From the NCBI GenBank assembly GCA_964500225.1, contig CAZCOA010000004.1, positions 62,001-126,000 of the forward strand: a stretch of DNA of 64,000 nucleotides, read 5' to 3'. Below are positions 18,124 through 27,236 of this stretch, in pieces. A program made the translations under genes and the position numbers. This stretch comes from JAAYDY01 sp964500225 (GTDB taxonomy: Bacteria > Planctomycetota > Phycisphaerae > FEN-1346 > JAACEH01). The first letter of the stretch is position 1. Each line of letters starts with the position of its first letter. The notes beneath the pieces are model-generated. The model was not told the DNA's origin. It did no database searches and saw nothing but the letters and a program-made list of their open reading frames with translations.

Positions 18124-19386
18124 ATGCGGGTAATCATGGCCGACTCTACGCGCCAAGACTCTGCGGCCCCCCTGCCCCCGTCGCCGTCGATTGCGACCGA
18201 GGAGGCGAACCGCTATGCCCACGGTCGCAGGGCGGCCGTCGTGAGCATCCTCGGCAATGCTCTGCTGGCCGCGGTCAAGCTCGCGTTGGGGGTTCTGACC
18301 AACAGCATCAGCCTCATGGCCGACGCCGCACACACGGCCAGCGACATGCTCACCAGCGTCGTCGTGTGGGTCGGTCTGCGCGTGGCGCGGCTCCCGGCCG
18401 ATGCCAAGCACCCCTGGGGCCACGGCCGCGCCGAGACCATTGCCGCCCTGGTGGTGGCCGTGCTGCTCGGCGCCGTCGGATTCGATCTGGCCTGGAGCAG
18501 CGTCGCCCGGATCGCCCGTCCGCCCGTCATCGGCGAGACCGTTGGCGGCGCGGGGCTGCTGCTGTCGGCGGGCATCATTCTGGCCAGCGTGTTTCTCAAG
18601 GCCTGGATGGGGCGCTATGCGGCACAGGTCGGGAGGTCGATCAAGAACCAGTCGCTCCTGGCCGACGCCTGGCACCATTACAGCGACGCCTTCAGCTCGC
18701 TGTTCGTCGTGGTTGCGCTGGTGCTTGCCCGCTTCGGCATCTACGGCGCCGACGGATGGATGGGGTTGGCCGTGTCCGTGGTGATCCTAGGCACCGCCTG
18801 GCATCACACGCGGCTGGCCGGATCCACCCTGCTTGGCGAGAGTCCCGACACGGAGCTGGTCGGGCGCATCGAACAGGCCGCCCGAGGGGTCCAGGGGGTG
18901 ACGCACGTCCATGGCATCTCCGTCCACGACTATGGCCGCCGCAAGGTCGTTTCGCTTCACATCCATGTGCCCGCCAACCAATCGCTGAACATGGCTCACC
19001 ATGTGGCGTCTCAGGTGGAAATCGCCATCGGCCGCGACATCGGCCTGGCCGCACTGGTCCACGCCGAACCCGAAGGATCCTCCCCCGGCTGCGACCGCAT
19101 CGCCACGATCCGCCATACGATCACCGACATGCTGGCCCGGCACCCGGCCGTCGTCAGTTTCCACGCCGTGAGCGTGCTACCCGAAAACCACGGTCTGGAA
19201 ATCGAGTTTCATGTCCACATTCTTCCCATGTCTTCTATCGACGAAGCCCACCGGCTCGAGCATAGCCTCCAGGAGCAGCTCGTGGCCGCCCTGGGCGACG
19301 TCCATGTACATGTCCACGTGGAACCCTGCGTCCTGAAGTGCGGCAACTGCCCTGATGCGTGTGGGGTCGAGCGTCCGGGAATGTAG
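18124..19386 (+). CDS. Cation diffusion facilitator family metal transporter
   Basis: A CDF exporter of divalent metals (Zn, Fe, Co, Mn type) working as a proton antiporter in the inner membrane. The two HxxxD-type metal sites are present: DAAHTASD in helix 2 and DAWHHYSD in helix 5, with about six membrane segments between residues ~35 and 235. The cytoplasmic C-terminal part is about 180 residues, double the usual length, and holds two ferredoxin-like dimerisation units in series, ending in a histidine- and cysteine-rich tail (DVHVHVHVEPCVLKCGNCPDAC) that may bind metal. An ATG at 18136 is an alternative start. Confidence 0.88.
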   Translation: MRVIMADSTRQDSAAPLPPSPSIATEEANRYAHGRRAAVVSILGNALLAAVKLALGVLTNSISLMADAAHTASDMLTSVVVWVGLRVARLPADAKHPWGHGRAETIAALVVAVLLGAVGFDLAWSSVARIARPPVIGETVGGAGLLLSAGIILASVFLKAWMGRYAAQVGRSIKNQSLLADAWHHYSDAFSSLFVVVALVLARFGIYGADGWMGLAVSVVILGTAWHHTRLAGSTLLGESPDTELVGRIEQAARGVQGVTHVHGISVHDYGRRKVVSLHIHVPANQSLNMAHHVASQVEIAIGRDIGLAALVHAEPEGSSPGCDRIATIRHTITDMLARHPAVVSFHAVSVLPENHGLEIEFHVHILPMSSIDEAHRLEHSLQEQLVAALGDVHVHVHVEPCVLKCGNCPDACGVERPGM

Positions 19387-19444
19387 GCAAACTCTGAAGT
19401 GAGACCCGGTGTGCCAATCGAACCCCATGGGCCTTGGGAGCAGC

Positions 19445-19945
19445 TCAGCGGCGGCGACTCTGCCTTCGGCTCATTTCGCGCCGCGTGTCGCGTTCCGTAT
19501 CCCGCCGCTTGATGTCCTCGCGTTTGTCGAATTCTCGCTTGCCGCGCGCCACCGCCAACTCGATCTTGGCTTTGCCTCGGCTCCAGTGAACGTCCAGAGG
19601 CACCAGCGTGTATCCGGCCACCGCCGCCCGCGTCAGCGTTCGGCGGATCTCGCGGCGATGCACAAGCAGCTTGCGAGTCCGCCGCGGGTCGTGCTGCACG
19701 GGACCCGCCTGGTCGTACGGGCCGATGTGCATATTATACAGATAGACCTCGCCGTTCTGGACCCGCGCGAACGCCTCGTCAAGGTTGCCCCTGCCGTCGC
19801 GAAGGCTCTTGACCTCGCTGCCCTCCAGCACAATTCCCGCCTCGAGCGTCTCCTCGATATGGAAATTGAACCGGGCTTTGCGGTTGCGGATGATCGGATT
19901 GCCGGGCGACGATTCGCCCGCGCCTTGGGTCTTCTTGCCTGTCAT
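19445..19945 (-). CDS. smpB: SsrA-binding protein SmpB
   Basis: SmpB delivers tmRNA to stalled ribosomes for trans-translation. The 166-residue protein contains IIRNRKARFNFHIEETLEAG, GSEVKSLRDGRGNL, EVYLYNMHIGPY and the C-terminal basic helix KREFDKREDIKRRD followed by an arginine-rich tail. The predicted -10 box lies only eight bases before the ATG at 19945, so the mRNA may be nearly leaderless. No tmRNA (ssrA) gene is visible nearby. Confidence 0.96.
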   Translation of the reverse strand: MTGKKTQGAGESSPGNPIIRNRKARFNFHIEETLEAGIVLEGSEVKSLRDGRGNLDEAFARVQNGEVYLYNMHIGPYDQAGPVQHDPRRTRKLLVHRREIRRTLTRAAVAGYTLVPLDVHWSRGKAKIELAVARGKREFDKREDIKRRDTERDTRREMSRRQSRRR

Positions 19946-19953
19946 GGTGCGGG

Positions 19954-19959
19954 ATTATA
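19954..19959 (-). promoter_or_regulatory. Perfect -10 box immediately upstream of smpB
   Basis: TATAAT is read on the minus strand at 19959-19954. It ends eight bases before the smpB ATG, and no Shine-Dalgarno sequence intervenes. The -35 region at 17 bases is poor. If used, transcription would begin at or next to the start codon. Confidence 0.4.
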
Positions 19960-19994
19960 GCAGGATGCGACGACAACGCCACCCACGAAATGCC

Positions 19995-20022
19995 GGGGGC
20001 GCCATCTAACAATGGCACCCCC
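19995..20022 (-). terminator. Hairpin downstream of the HtrA-like gene pair
   Basis: GGGGGCGCCAT (19995-20005) can pair with ATGGCACCCCC (20012-20022), 10 of 11 positions, across a six-base loop. It lies 43 bases after the stop codon of the pseudo-HtrA gene on the minus strand. The T run after it is weak (CATTTCGT), so termination efficiency is uncertain. Confidence 0.45.
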
Positions 20023-20064
20023 GACCCGAAAAATCCTCTATCGGCACCGTCGCATCGCCCCCGA

Positions 20065-21501
20065 CTACGGCTGCGGCTCCGACGGCGCACCCCCAGACGA
20101 CGTCCCGCCGCCCGACTCCGCCGCGTCCCAACGCGGCTCCATGCGAAGCAACTGTGTCTGCTTGTCCTTCAGCCCTCGCAGCACAAAAAGGACGACCTCC
20201 TTCGGCTTCTTCTCCACCTCCTCCTTGAAGATCCGCTCGAAGTCTTCGATCCCTGCAATCTCCCGGTCCTGCACCTTCTTGATAATATCGCCGTCGGCCA
20301 ATCCGGCGGCATCGGCCCATCCCGACGAGTCGATGAAGTGGACAATCACGCCTTTCTCGTCGTTCGGCAGTTCACGGACCAGGGTATCGTCAAGCACCAG
20401 TTCGCGTACCCCAAAGCCGAACTGCTTGTTGCGATATCGCACCGCCTCCGCCTCGCTCTTCGGCTGCGGCTCCAGTGTCACCTTCAACGAAACGATCTTG
20501 CCGTCCCGGAACACCTCCATGTCCACCGTCTCACCGACCTTGCGTTCACGAATCTCGTTCTGAAACGCGGTCACCAGTTGGCCCTCGGCGCCCTTGATGT
20601 CCTTGCCGCCGACCGACAGAATCAAATCTTCGGCCTTGATGCCCGCCTTGTCCGAGGGCGATCCAGGAACCACCCGCCCCACCACCACGCCACGACGATC
20701 CCCCAGGCCATGGTACTCGGCCAAGTCCTCGCTCACCGCCTCGAGTCCCACCACCCCGATCCACGGGCGTTTCACCCGCTGCCCCCCCTCCGGCGGGTTC
20801 TTCATCCTCTCCAGGAACCGCTCCGTCGGCCAGACAATCTGAGTCCGACCCGGCTGCGGCTGCGCATTGGTCCCGCGGTTGAACACATAGATCGTCGCCA
20901 GCCCCACCACCTTCCCGTCGAACGTTGCGACCGGCGTTCCAGGAACACCCAGCTCCCCGGTCACTGGATACAGCCGGAAGGGTCTATCGATCACGACCTG
21001 CACACGGGATTCCTGAACGATCACCTTGTAAGCATCCGGCTCGCCCAGATTCCCGAAGCCAATCACCGGATCGCCAATCTGAAGTTCCGCCCTCTCGAAT
21101 TCCAGGGGCGGCAACTTCGGCGCACTCGGATCCGTGATGCGAACAAAAGCCACCTGAGCCACATCGTCTTTGCCCAGGTACTCGGCCGTGTAGGACTTCC
21201 CGCTCAGGTCGCCCGGCACGATCACACGGAAATCCTTGTATTGGCTGATCGCCACGTTGTCACGAATCACTAGACTCGTGAACATCGCCAAGTTGTTTTC
21301 TCCGACCACACTACCCAACAACCTGACCTCTGTTTTGCGACCGTCATCCGCTTCGATGTAAAATGACACGACCACCAACGACGGCTGCACCTTGTCCAGA
21401 ACCATGCGGAGCGTCTCTCCCGTGGTATCTGCCACGGCCGCCGTCGGCCATCCCGCCGCCGTAACCAGCGCCAGCACTGTCGCAACGCCCAGTCTCTTCA
21501 T
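20065..21501 (-). CDS. HtrA-like PDZ protein with altered catalytic residues (pseudoprotease)
   Basis: A 478-residue exported protein: signal peptide at 1-24, a trypsin-like fold at about 30-215, a PDZ domain at about 260-350 (RPWIGVVGLEAV onward) and a second PDZ at about 370-450. Aligned by eye with the neighbouring active protein, the His position is Leu77 (FTSLV for TNYHV), the Asp position is Gln116 (AQVAF for TDLAV) and the Ser position is Pro187 (GVPGTP for GNSGGP). All three triad residues are gone, so it should not cleave peptide bonds and may be a chaperone or regulator. The ATG at 21501 has AGGAG six bases upstream. It lies 80 bases after the active gene. Confidence 0.88.
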   Translation of the reverse strand: MKRLGVATVLALVTAAGWPTAAVADTTGETLRMVLDKVQPSLVVVSFYIEADDGRKTEVRLLGSVVGENNLAMFTSLVIRDNVAISQYKDFRVIVPGDLSGKSYTAEYLGKDDVAQVAFVRITDPSAPKLPPLEFERAELQIGDPVIGFGNLGEPDAYKVIVQESRVQVVIDRPFRLYPVTGELGVPGTPVATFDGKVVGLATIYVFNRGTNAQPQPGRTQIVWPTERFLERMKNPPEGGQRVKRPWIGVVGLEAVSEDLAEYHGLGDRRGVVVGRVVPGSPSDKAGIKAEDLILSVGGKDIKGAEGQLVTAFQNEIRERKVGETVDMEVFRDGKIVSLKVTLEPQPKSEAEAVRYRNKQFGFGVRELVLDDTLVRELPNDEKGVIVHFIDSSGWADAAGLADGDIIKKVQDREIAGIEDFERIFKEEVEKKPKEVVLFVLRGLKDKQTQLLRMEPRWDAAESGGGTSSGGAPSEPQP

Positions 21502-21581
21502 GACCCGCTCCTGAAATAAGAACTCCTCGCTGGGGCGCCTCTGCCGTCCGTGTCGCCAGGCCTTGCCCGCTGTCCGCGAAG

Positions 21582-23057
21582 TCACCGCCTTTGCGATTCC
21601 TGCTCCGCGCCGCCGTCCTTGTTGTCCTTGGGCGACTCCGCACCGGCAGGCGCCTTCGCCGCCTCCGGCTCCGCGTCGTACTCGATTCTCAGCACCTCGA
21701 CCTTGACCGTCTGGCCGCGCCACACCTTGATCAGAATCCGCGGCTTCTTCTCTTTCACCGCCTCGTCGTACACCTTCTGCAACTGCTCCACGCTGTCGAT
21801 CTCGGTTTGCTCGCACTGGAATACCACATCCCCCTGGCTCAGACGCACCTTGTGAGCCGGCTCGCCCGGACGTACCCCCGTCACGTACACTCCGCGCGTA
21901 TTCTTCAGGTTCTCGCGCGTCGCCAGACGCTTCGTAATGTTCTGCCCCACGAAGCCCCACTTCTCGAAGTTCACCTCGTCGCTGCGCACGGTCGTCAATT
22001 CGGCCGTCGTCAAACGGACGTCCATCGTCTGACCGCCCCGACGGATCTTCAACGTCACTTCGCGCCCCACCGGCGTCTCGGCAATCAGCCGCCTTAGATC
22101 GAACAATTCCTCCGGGTACCGTCCGGCCACGCGACGCCCCTCATACTCCAGCAGGATGTCCTGCGGCTGAAGTAGGTTCTCCGCCGGACTGTCCGGCTCG
22201 ATGCTCGCGATAACGGCCCCCTCGGTCTTGCTCACATCCAGAAAACTCTCCAGGTCCTGGAGGGCCTGGAATTGCACCCCTATGGTACTACGCATCACCT
22301 TGCCATCGTCCAGAATCTGCGCCACGACGTTCTTCGCCACGTTGATCGGCACCGCGAAGCCCAAGTCGTTGCCCCCGCCCCGGGTGTTGATCCCGATCAC
22401 CTCGCCGCGAAGGTTCACCAGCGGACCGCCCGAGTTGCCGGGGTTGATCGCCGCATCCGTCTGGAGCCACGTGCTGAACATACCCGTCTCCAGACCCCCG
22501 CCCAGGTCCATCGCCTCGGACAGAATCCGGTCGTGGCACGAGATGATCCCGAAACTGATCGATCGCGACAGACCGAACGGGCTGCCGATGGCCACCACCG
22601 TGTCTCCCTCGACCACCGCATCGCTGTCGCCGAACGGCGCCCAGGTGATCTGGAACCCCTTCTCCCGCACCTCGTCCATGTTCAGCTTGATGACGGCCAA
22701 ATCCGTCCACGGATCGGCCCCGACAAGCGTCGCCTTGACCCGCTCCTTATTGAATAGCGTACAACTAAGCTCTTCCGCCCGCCCGGCCACATGGTAGTTG
22801 GTCAACACATGCCCCTGGCTGTCGAACAGTACGCCCGACCCGAAGCCGCCCACGCGCTCCTTCTGGCCGCGGAAATACTCCGTCTTGCGGGCCTCCACGC
22901 GCACCACCGCCGGATACACCATGTCCCGGGCCCGCTTGATAACGTTCTCGACCTCGACATAAGCCAGACGTTCGTCGCCCTGCGCCGCCGGCCGGCATCC
23001 TGTCGCCCATGCCGCCAAGACCGTACACGCCGCCGCCCACACATGCCATGTTCTCAC
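21582..23057 (-). CDS. HtrA/Deg-type serine protease lipoprotein with two PDZ domains
   Basis: A periplasmic quality-control protease of 491 residues. The N-terminus has basic and hydrophobic segments ending in ATGC, a lipobox with Cys21, so it is probably an anchored lipoprotein. The trypsin-like domain carries His89 (TNYHV), Asp119 (TDLAV) and Ser209 (PGNSGGP). PDZ1 spans about 265-350 (STIGVQFQAL onward) and PDZ2 about 385-455 (GVYVTGVRPGEPAH). The tail is Lys/Glu/Ala-rich. I chose the GTG at 23057, with AAAGGGG upstream, since it yields the signal peptide; the frame opens at 23123. It is co-directional with the pseudoprotease gene. Confidence 0.92.
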   Translation of the reverse strand: MRTWHVWAAACTVLAAWATGCRPAAQGDERLAYVEVENVIKRARDMVYPAVVRVEARKTEYFRGQKERVGGFGSGVLFDSQGHVLTNYHVAGRAEELSCTLFNKERVKATLVGADPWTDLAVIKLNMDEVREKGFQITWAPFGDSDAVVEGDTVVAIGSPFGLSRSISFGIISCHDRILSEAMDLGGGLETGMFSTWLQTDAAINPGNSGGPLVNLRGEVIGINTRGGGNDLGFAVPINVAKNVVAQILDDGKVMRSTIGVQFQALQDLESFLDVSKTEGAVIASIEPDSPAENLLQPQDILLEYEGRRVAGRYPEELFDLRRLIAETPVGREVTLKIRRGGQTMDVRLTTAELTTVRSDEVNFEKWGFVGQNITKRLATRENLKNTRGVYVTGVRPGEPAHKVRLSQGDVVFQCEQTEIDSVEQLQKVYDEAVKEKKPRILIKVWRGQTVKVEVLRIEYDAEPEAAKAPAGAESPKDNKDGGAEQESQRR

Positions 23058-23139
23058 GGTTGCTGCCCCTTTCTGCGGTAGAGATCTTCCCTTATACGAG
23101 ACAACCGCTGCCGCAAGCAACACTTTTCGCAGCGTCGCG

Positions 23140-23182
23140 ACAAAACAGACAGGGCGAACCGGCTTGACGGCCGTTTCGCCCC
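23140..23182 (-). terminator. Terminator of tRNA-Leu
   Basis: GGGCGAACCGGC and GGCCGTTTCGCCC (23153-23181) form a long hairpin with one mismatch and one bulge. On the minus strand it begins 13 bases after the tRNA 3' end and is followed by TGTCTGTTTTG, as expected for an intrinsic terminator. Confidence 0.6.
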
Positions 23183-23193
23183 TTCTTTCTCAG

Positions 23194-23282
23194 TGGTGCG
23201 CTCGAGAGGAGTCGAACCTCCACCCGGTGTGATCCGGACTAGGACCTGAACCTAGCGCGTCTGCCAATTCCGCCACGAGCGC
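23194..23282 (-). tRNA. tRNA-Leu(CAG)
   Basis: Read on the minus strand the gene folds as a type II tRNA with a long variable arm. The acceptor stem GCGCTCG pairs with CGAGCGC, then A73 and an encoded CCA. The D-arm is TGGCGGAATTGGCAGACGCG, typical of leucine tRNAs. The anticodon loop is TTCAGGT with anticodon CAG, reading CTG. The T-arm contains GTTCGACTC. It is 89 bases long including CCA. Confidence 0.97.
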
Positions 23283-23294
23283 CTCAGAAATGCC

Positions 23295-23322
23295 ATATTA
23301 GCGAATCCCGCCGCCTTGTCAA
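23295..23322 (-). promoter_or_regulatory. Promoter of tRNA-Leu
   Basis: On the minus strand TTGACA (23317-23322) and TAATAT (23295-23300) are separated by 16 bases. This near-consensus promoter would start transcription a few bases before the tRNA 5' end at 23282. Confidence 0.75.
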
Positions 23323-23407
23323 GACGGCGACTGCCAAGAAAGCAAGCCCCGCAATCAACCGCTTCTGCCATCTCCCGCCCACCTTCCCATGGGGCTCGGC
23401 TTTCACC

Positions 23408-23445
23408 GGAAACAGAAGGGCCGCCGGGCAAATCCCCGGCGGCCC
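23408..23445 (-). terminator. Terminator of the DNRLRE protein gene
   Basis: A perfect 11-bp GC stem, GGGCCGCCGGG (23418-23428) with CCCGGCGGCCC (23435-23445), has a six-base loop and is followed on the minus strand by TTCTGTTTCC. It sits 31 bases after the stop codon of the gene at 23477. Confidence 0.65.
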
Positions 23446-23476
23446 CGCAAGTCGTTTCATGCTCGCACGCAACATC

Positions 23477-26400
23477 TCACGGAGTCGCGTACGTCACTTC
23501 GAGAACGGCCCCGTTGGCCGAACCGCTGTCGTACTGGTACGTCATGTGATACGTCCCTGTACCACTGGTGGCTCGGATGCCCAGGTAATTGCCCGGGGCG
23601 TAGTTCGGACGATTGACGAACGCCTGGACCAGGTCCTTCACATCGCACGACGTGTACCACTCGTTGGCATTCCAGTTGCCCACCGGAATCGACCACGTCG
23701 CGCCGACGCCGCTCATCACGGTGTCCAAGTAGGGATCCAACCCGCTGGCAAACGACGGACAACTGTCGTGATCCAGCACTTCGAATGTCAGCGACGACGT
23801 ACCGCTGACACCATTGGTCCCTGTCGCCTTCAACTTGATCACCGCAGAGACAATCGTCGCCCCAGCCGGAATGTCCAACTGCCAACGGTACCCGGCACCG
23901 CGCGTGGGGTTGACATAGGGGACATAGGCTTGCTGGGCTGTCGTCCACTGGTTCGCACCGGTGTAGCAGCACGTATCGTCCCCCGAAGCTGCGATCTGGT
24001 AGGTTTTCTGTGTCTCGCCGCTCTCGGCGCCGATCATGTAGATGTGCACGCCATACGGATCGAACGTGTCGTCGAAGTAACCGTCGCCGGAGATAATCGT
24101 CCGCGACTCGCCGTACACCTGAATCGTCGTGCCCGGCAAAAGTCCTTCGACCGTGAACCGTGCCGAGACCACGTCCGGCGAGTAGTTGAAGACGCGATCG
24201 TATCCGTCGCCGACGACTCGATCCGCCGGTGTCGCGCCTATAAGATCCCGCAGATCGGCCGCGAAGATGTAGATCACCTCCTCGCCCGGGTCGCCGTAAG
24301 CACGCGTGGTCATGTCAATCCGCGGATTGGTCAGGTACTTCGGATCGTTCGGATCCCCAGTGGCATTGGTTGCCACGACGCCGACCGCCGATCCGGCGTT
24401 CTCCTGCGAGCAGATCACAGGAGTCAGGGTTGTCACATCATCCTTGAATTCCATCAGGACGGTCTGAATATTCGCAGGAATCGGGCAGAAGTAATGGAAG
24501 AAACTGATCGCCTTGGCGCCGTGAATGATCGACAACCACAACTCGTTCCTGATCATCCTCGGTTCGGGGTCCGGCGTCCATTTGTAAGGCCCACCGGCCA
24601 ACCAGTAGCCATAGGGCTGGCTATGCCCTTCCGCGTCGGGGTCGCGAACATCCTGAGACTCGATGAATATGACGGTCGGGATCAAATCGGCGTTGCCCCA
24701 CCGCACCCGGTCGAGGGTGGCCATGAAATCCGACAAAATCGCGCCAACCTGTTTCGTGGTGTACTCGTACGGGTAATAGTCGAACCCGACGATGTCCGCC
24801 ATCAGCGTCTTGCGTCCAAACACATGCTCGTTGGTTTCAAACAGCCAGTCAACGCCTATGGACTTGTTATACTCAGTAGCCGTGGGAGAGTGAGGCCCGC
24901 CCAAAAGGTTAACCCACACAGGGTGGTTTGTGTCATATTGATGGCACAACGTCGTCCATTCGCGGGTCGTGATCGGCTCGATGTAGCTCCCCGCCTTCTG
25001 GTAAAGATCCGGTTCGTCCATCCAGAACCAGGCCAGCATCCCCGGGTGATCCTTCGCCCCGTTGATATACGTAATCAGGTCGTTCGGGTCGGTTTTGTAC
25101 CATGTTTGATGCGGCGCCTTGGTGCTCCAGGCCGCAGGGCCGGCGGCATACAGACCATTCGTTGCGGCCAAATTCAGGTAGTCGAGCCACGAGGTGAGGT
25201 TCTTAACCGCGTAGTATCCTGTTCCCAGAAATGCATTGATGCACGGCGTGACTGGATGCGTCCCAAAGCGACTCTTGTCGAGCAGCCAGGACGTCACGGG
25301 GATGAACGGCTGCGGGTCGCCGTTGGCGTCCCGGAGACAGATATTGTTGTGTAGGTCGATGCCCACCTTCGGCACGCCGTCGTGGAGACGCGTCCAGGTG
25401 TAGCTCTTGGAGCCGCGCACGGTGTTGCTCGGTGAAATCACCTTGGCCGTCAACGTGTATTGACCGGCCGTCAGGTTCGACCAGTCCGCATCGAACACGA
25501 ACTCGTCTTCCAGCTCCAGGCCACCCACCTGCTCGAACAGGACCGTTTCGTTCAACTGGGGATCGGTGAGGGTAACCCGGAGCGTATCGTTCGGGTTGGC
25601 GTTGAACACCTGGACATAGATTGGTTGCGCGATGCGCACATGTGGATCGGCCATGATAAACTCCAAGACCGCATCGCCGCCAATGTACGTCACCTCGATC
25701 TGCCCCGCCCGGTCCGGATCCATGGTCGTCGCATTGATGTAGCTGTCGTACACCATCTTCGTCGGCCCGGAGATCGGAGTTCCAAGCAAGCCGACATAGT
25801 TGCCTAGAGCGTAGCCTTCCCGGTCGATGAACGCCTGAAGCATCGCGCTGAGGTCGGGCGACTCCGCCCAGTCGTTCGCCACCAAAGTGGCCGGGAACAC
25901 CCAATCGACGTACAAGTTGTCCGGATCCATCAGGGGCCGGTTCCACGGATTGTTGGTCGAGCTGAACAACGTGCAATTATCGGTATCGAACAGTTGCAGC
26001 CGCCCCGTCGATGCCTGGGCCGTGGTGTAACTCATCTTCAGCCGCATCCGTGCCGAGGTAATCGTCGCATTCGGCGGGATGTACGACTTGAACCGCCAAG
26101 CCGATTTACGTGTCGCATTGGAATACGGGAAATAGAGCTCCGTGCCCGTTCCAAGGATGGAGTCTGCAAAGACGCGGACGTCGTCCATCGTTTGACGGAT
26201 CTTCAGTGTGATCGTCTTCTCCACGGGCGCGGTCGTGTAGTTCACTTCCAGGATCGCCCCATAGCTGTGGTCGCCATAATTCCACTGGCAAATCTGTCGC
26301 GTGCCGCCAGTGACCGTATCCGCCTTCAGGCCGAGGTAGTTCCCGGGCGTATAGCCGGGACGATTGATGAACTCCTGGACGATGGAGGCAATGTCCGGCG

Positions 26401-26818
26401 ACGTGTACCACTGGCCCGCCGTCCACGGCTCCGTGATGGCCCAATCCACGTAATTGGCGGTCGTGGCGTAGTAGTACGGGTTCGGGCTGTTCAGTGGCGG
26501 ACAACTGTCGAAATCCACCAGTTGCAGCCGCCCCGTTCCCGCCGCCGACGCTGTCGTATAGGCATTTACCTTCAGATACGCAGATGTGATTGTCGCCCCG
26601 GCGGGAATATCAATAGCCCACCGGAAGAAACCGGGACGATTCAGATAGCTATAGGGAAAGTAGATGTTCGCCGTACCATAGAGGCATCCAGAACATGTCG
26701 TCGCAGCATCGTCCACCGACGCCGCCACCTGGTACTGCACCGTTTCGGCCATCGTCGGGACAGCCCACAGCCCCCCCAAGACAGTTAGGCACCCTACTGC
26801 AACTATAAGTGTTCTCAT
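23477..26818 (-). CDS. Secreted DNRLRE-domain protein with central glycoside-hydrolase-like barrel
   Basis: A 1113-residue exported protein with a signal peptide ending near PTMAE (residue ~24). Three DNRLRE/CBM96-type modules are visible: residues ~28-195, ~200-385 and ~930-1113. Each contains a phrase like WRFKSYIPPNATITSARMRL or WQLDIPAGATIVSAVIKL and a closing NYLGIRA-like and GAVLEVTY strand. Between them is an Ig-like strand region and a TIM-barrel-like domain (about 490-830) with LAWFWMDEPDLY, where the Glu is a candidate catalytic acid, and TVIFIESQ. DNRLRE modules are linked to surface polysaccharide binding. The ATG at 26818 has AAGGAG six bases upstream. The substrate is unknown. 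Confidence 0.82.
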   Translation of the reverse strand: MRTLIVAVGCLTVLGGLWAVPTMAETVQYQVAASVDDAATTCSGCLYGTANIYFPYSYLNRPGFFRWAIDIPAGATITSAYLKVNAYTTASAAGTGRLQLVDFDSCPPLNSPNPYYYATTANYVDWAITEPWTAGQWYTSPDIASIVQEFINRPGYTPGNYLGLKADTVTGGTRQICQWNYGDHSYGAILEVNYTTAPVEKTITLKIRQTMDDVRVFADSILGTGTELYFPYSNATRKSAWRFKSYIPPNATITSARMRLKMSYTTAQASTGRLQLFDTDNCTLFSSTNNPWNRPLMDPDNLYVDWVFPATLVANDWAESPDLSAMLQAFIDREGYALGNYVGLLGTPISGPTKMVYDSYINATTMDPDRAGQIEVTYIGGDAVLEFIMADPHVRIAQPIYVQVFNANPNDTLRVTLTDPQLNETVLFEQVGGLELEDEFVFDADWSNLTAGQYTLTAKVISPSNTVRGSKSYTWTRLHDGVPKVGIDLHNNICLRDANGDPQPFIPVTSWLLDKSRFGTHPVTPCINAFLGTGYYAVKNLTSWLDYLNLAATNGLYAAGPAAWSTKAPHQTWYKTDPNDLITYINGAKDHPGMLAWFWMDEPDLYQKAGSYIEPITTREWTTLCHQYDTNHPVWVNLLGGPHSPTATEYNKSIGVDWLFETNEHVFGRKTLMADIVGFDYYPYEYTTKQVGAILSDFMATLDRVRWGNADLIPTVIFIESQDVRDPDAEGHSQPYGYWLAGGPYKWTPDPEPRMIRNELWLSIIHGAKAISFFHYFCPIPANIQTVLMEFKDDVTTLTPVICSQENAGSAVGVVATNATGDPNDPKYLTNPRIDMTTRAYGDPGEEVIYIFAADLRDLIGATPADRVVGDGYDRVFNYSPDVVSARFTVEGLLPGTTIQVYGESRTIISGDGYFDDTFDPYGVHIYMIGAESGETQKTYQIAASGDDTCCYTGANQWTTAQQAYVPYVNPTRGAGYRWQLDIPAGATIVSAVIKLKATGTNGVSGTSSLTFEVLDHDSCPSFASGLDPYLDTVMSGVGATWSIPVGNWNANEWYTSCDVKDLVQAFVNRPNYAPGNYLGIRATSGTGTYHMTYQYDSGSANGAVLEVTYATP

Positions 26819-27236
26819 GCGTTGCTCCTTGTCTGAACCGGACGCGACAAACAACAGACAACACACGTACAATATATTGGGCCGGGCAGGACAACGGCAC
26901 TAACTTGCATTATGATGGACCGGCTCGCTCTGACAGTAACGGCTCCCACGATACAGCACCACACTATTCATGATACATTCATACACCGACCTTTGTCTGT
27001 TATTGTGCTCTGTTATATTACGACCCGTGCCCGTCGCCCCAGTGCGCCGTATCTACCTACGCACCACTGGGTTGTGGTTGCTGCAGCCACACACCGACAT
27101 GTCTGTGGGATTTTTTTCTACGAGTATCGCACTGTCAGGTGGCCGGATTTGGCTCTGTCAGATGACGCGTTGGCAAAACACGTCCCCCGACGGCTACATG
27201 CCCATGGTCAGCTGTCCCCCAACAGCCGGAGCGGCT
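26819..27236. other. Intergenic region between DNRLRE gene and TetR gene
   Basis: 418 bases without a convincing gene. The part around 26900-27130 is clearly richer in A and T than its surroundings and should contain the promoter of the minus-strand DNRLRE gene, but no well-spaced -35/-10 pair stands out. The open frames here are short, overlap randomly and show no recognisable sequence. Confidence 0.5.

Noticed and set aside
19387..20064. tmRNA gene next to smpB.
   Set aside because: No tmRNA-like ends or tag reading frame are visible around smpB; only the gene, a -10 box and a hairpin are seen.
20065..21960. Long start of the pseudo-HtrA gene at 21960.
   Set aside because: The extra 153 residues overlap the active HtrA gene and are Arg/Gly-rich shadow. 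The ATG at 21501 gives a signal peptide and has AGGAG.
23459..25354. A 631-residue plus-strand open frame.
   Set aside because: It is antisense to the DNRLRE protein and is an Arg/Val/His-rich shadow without motifs.
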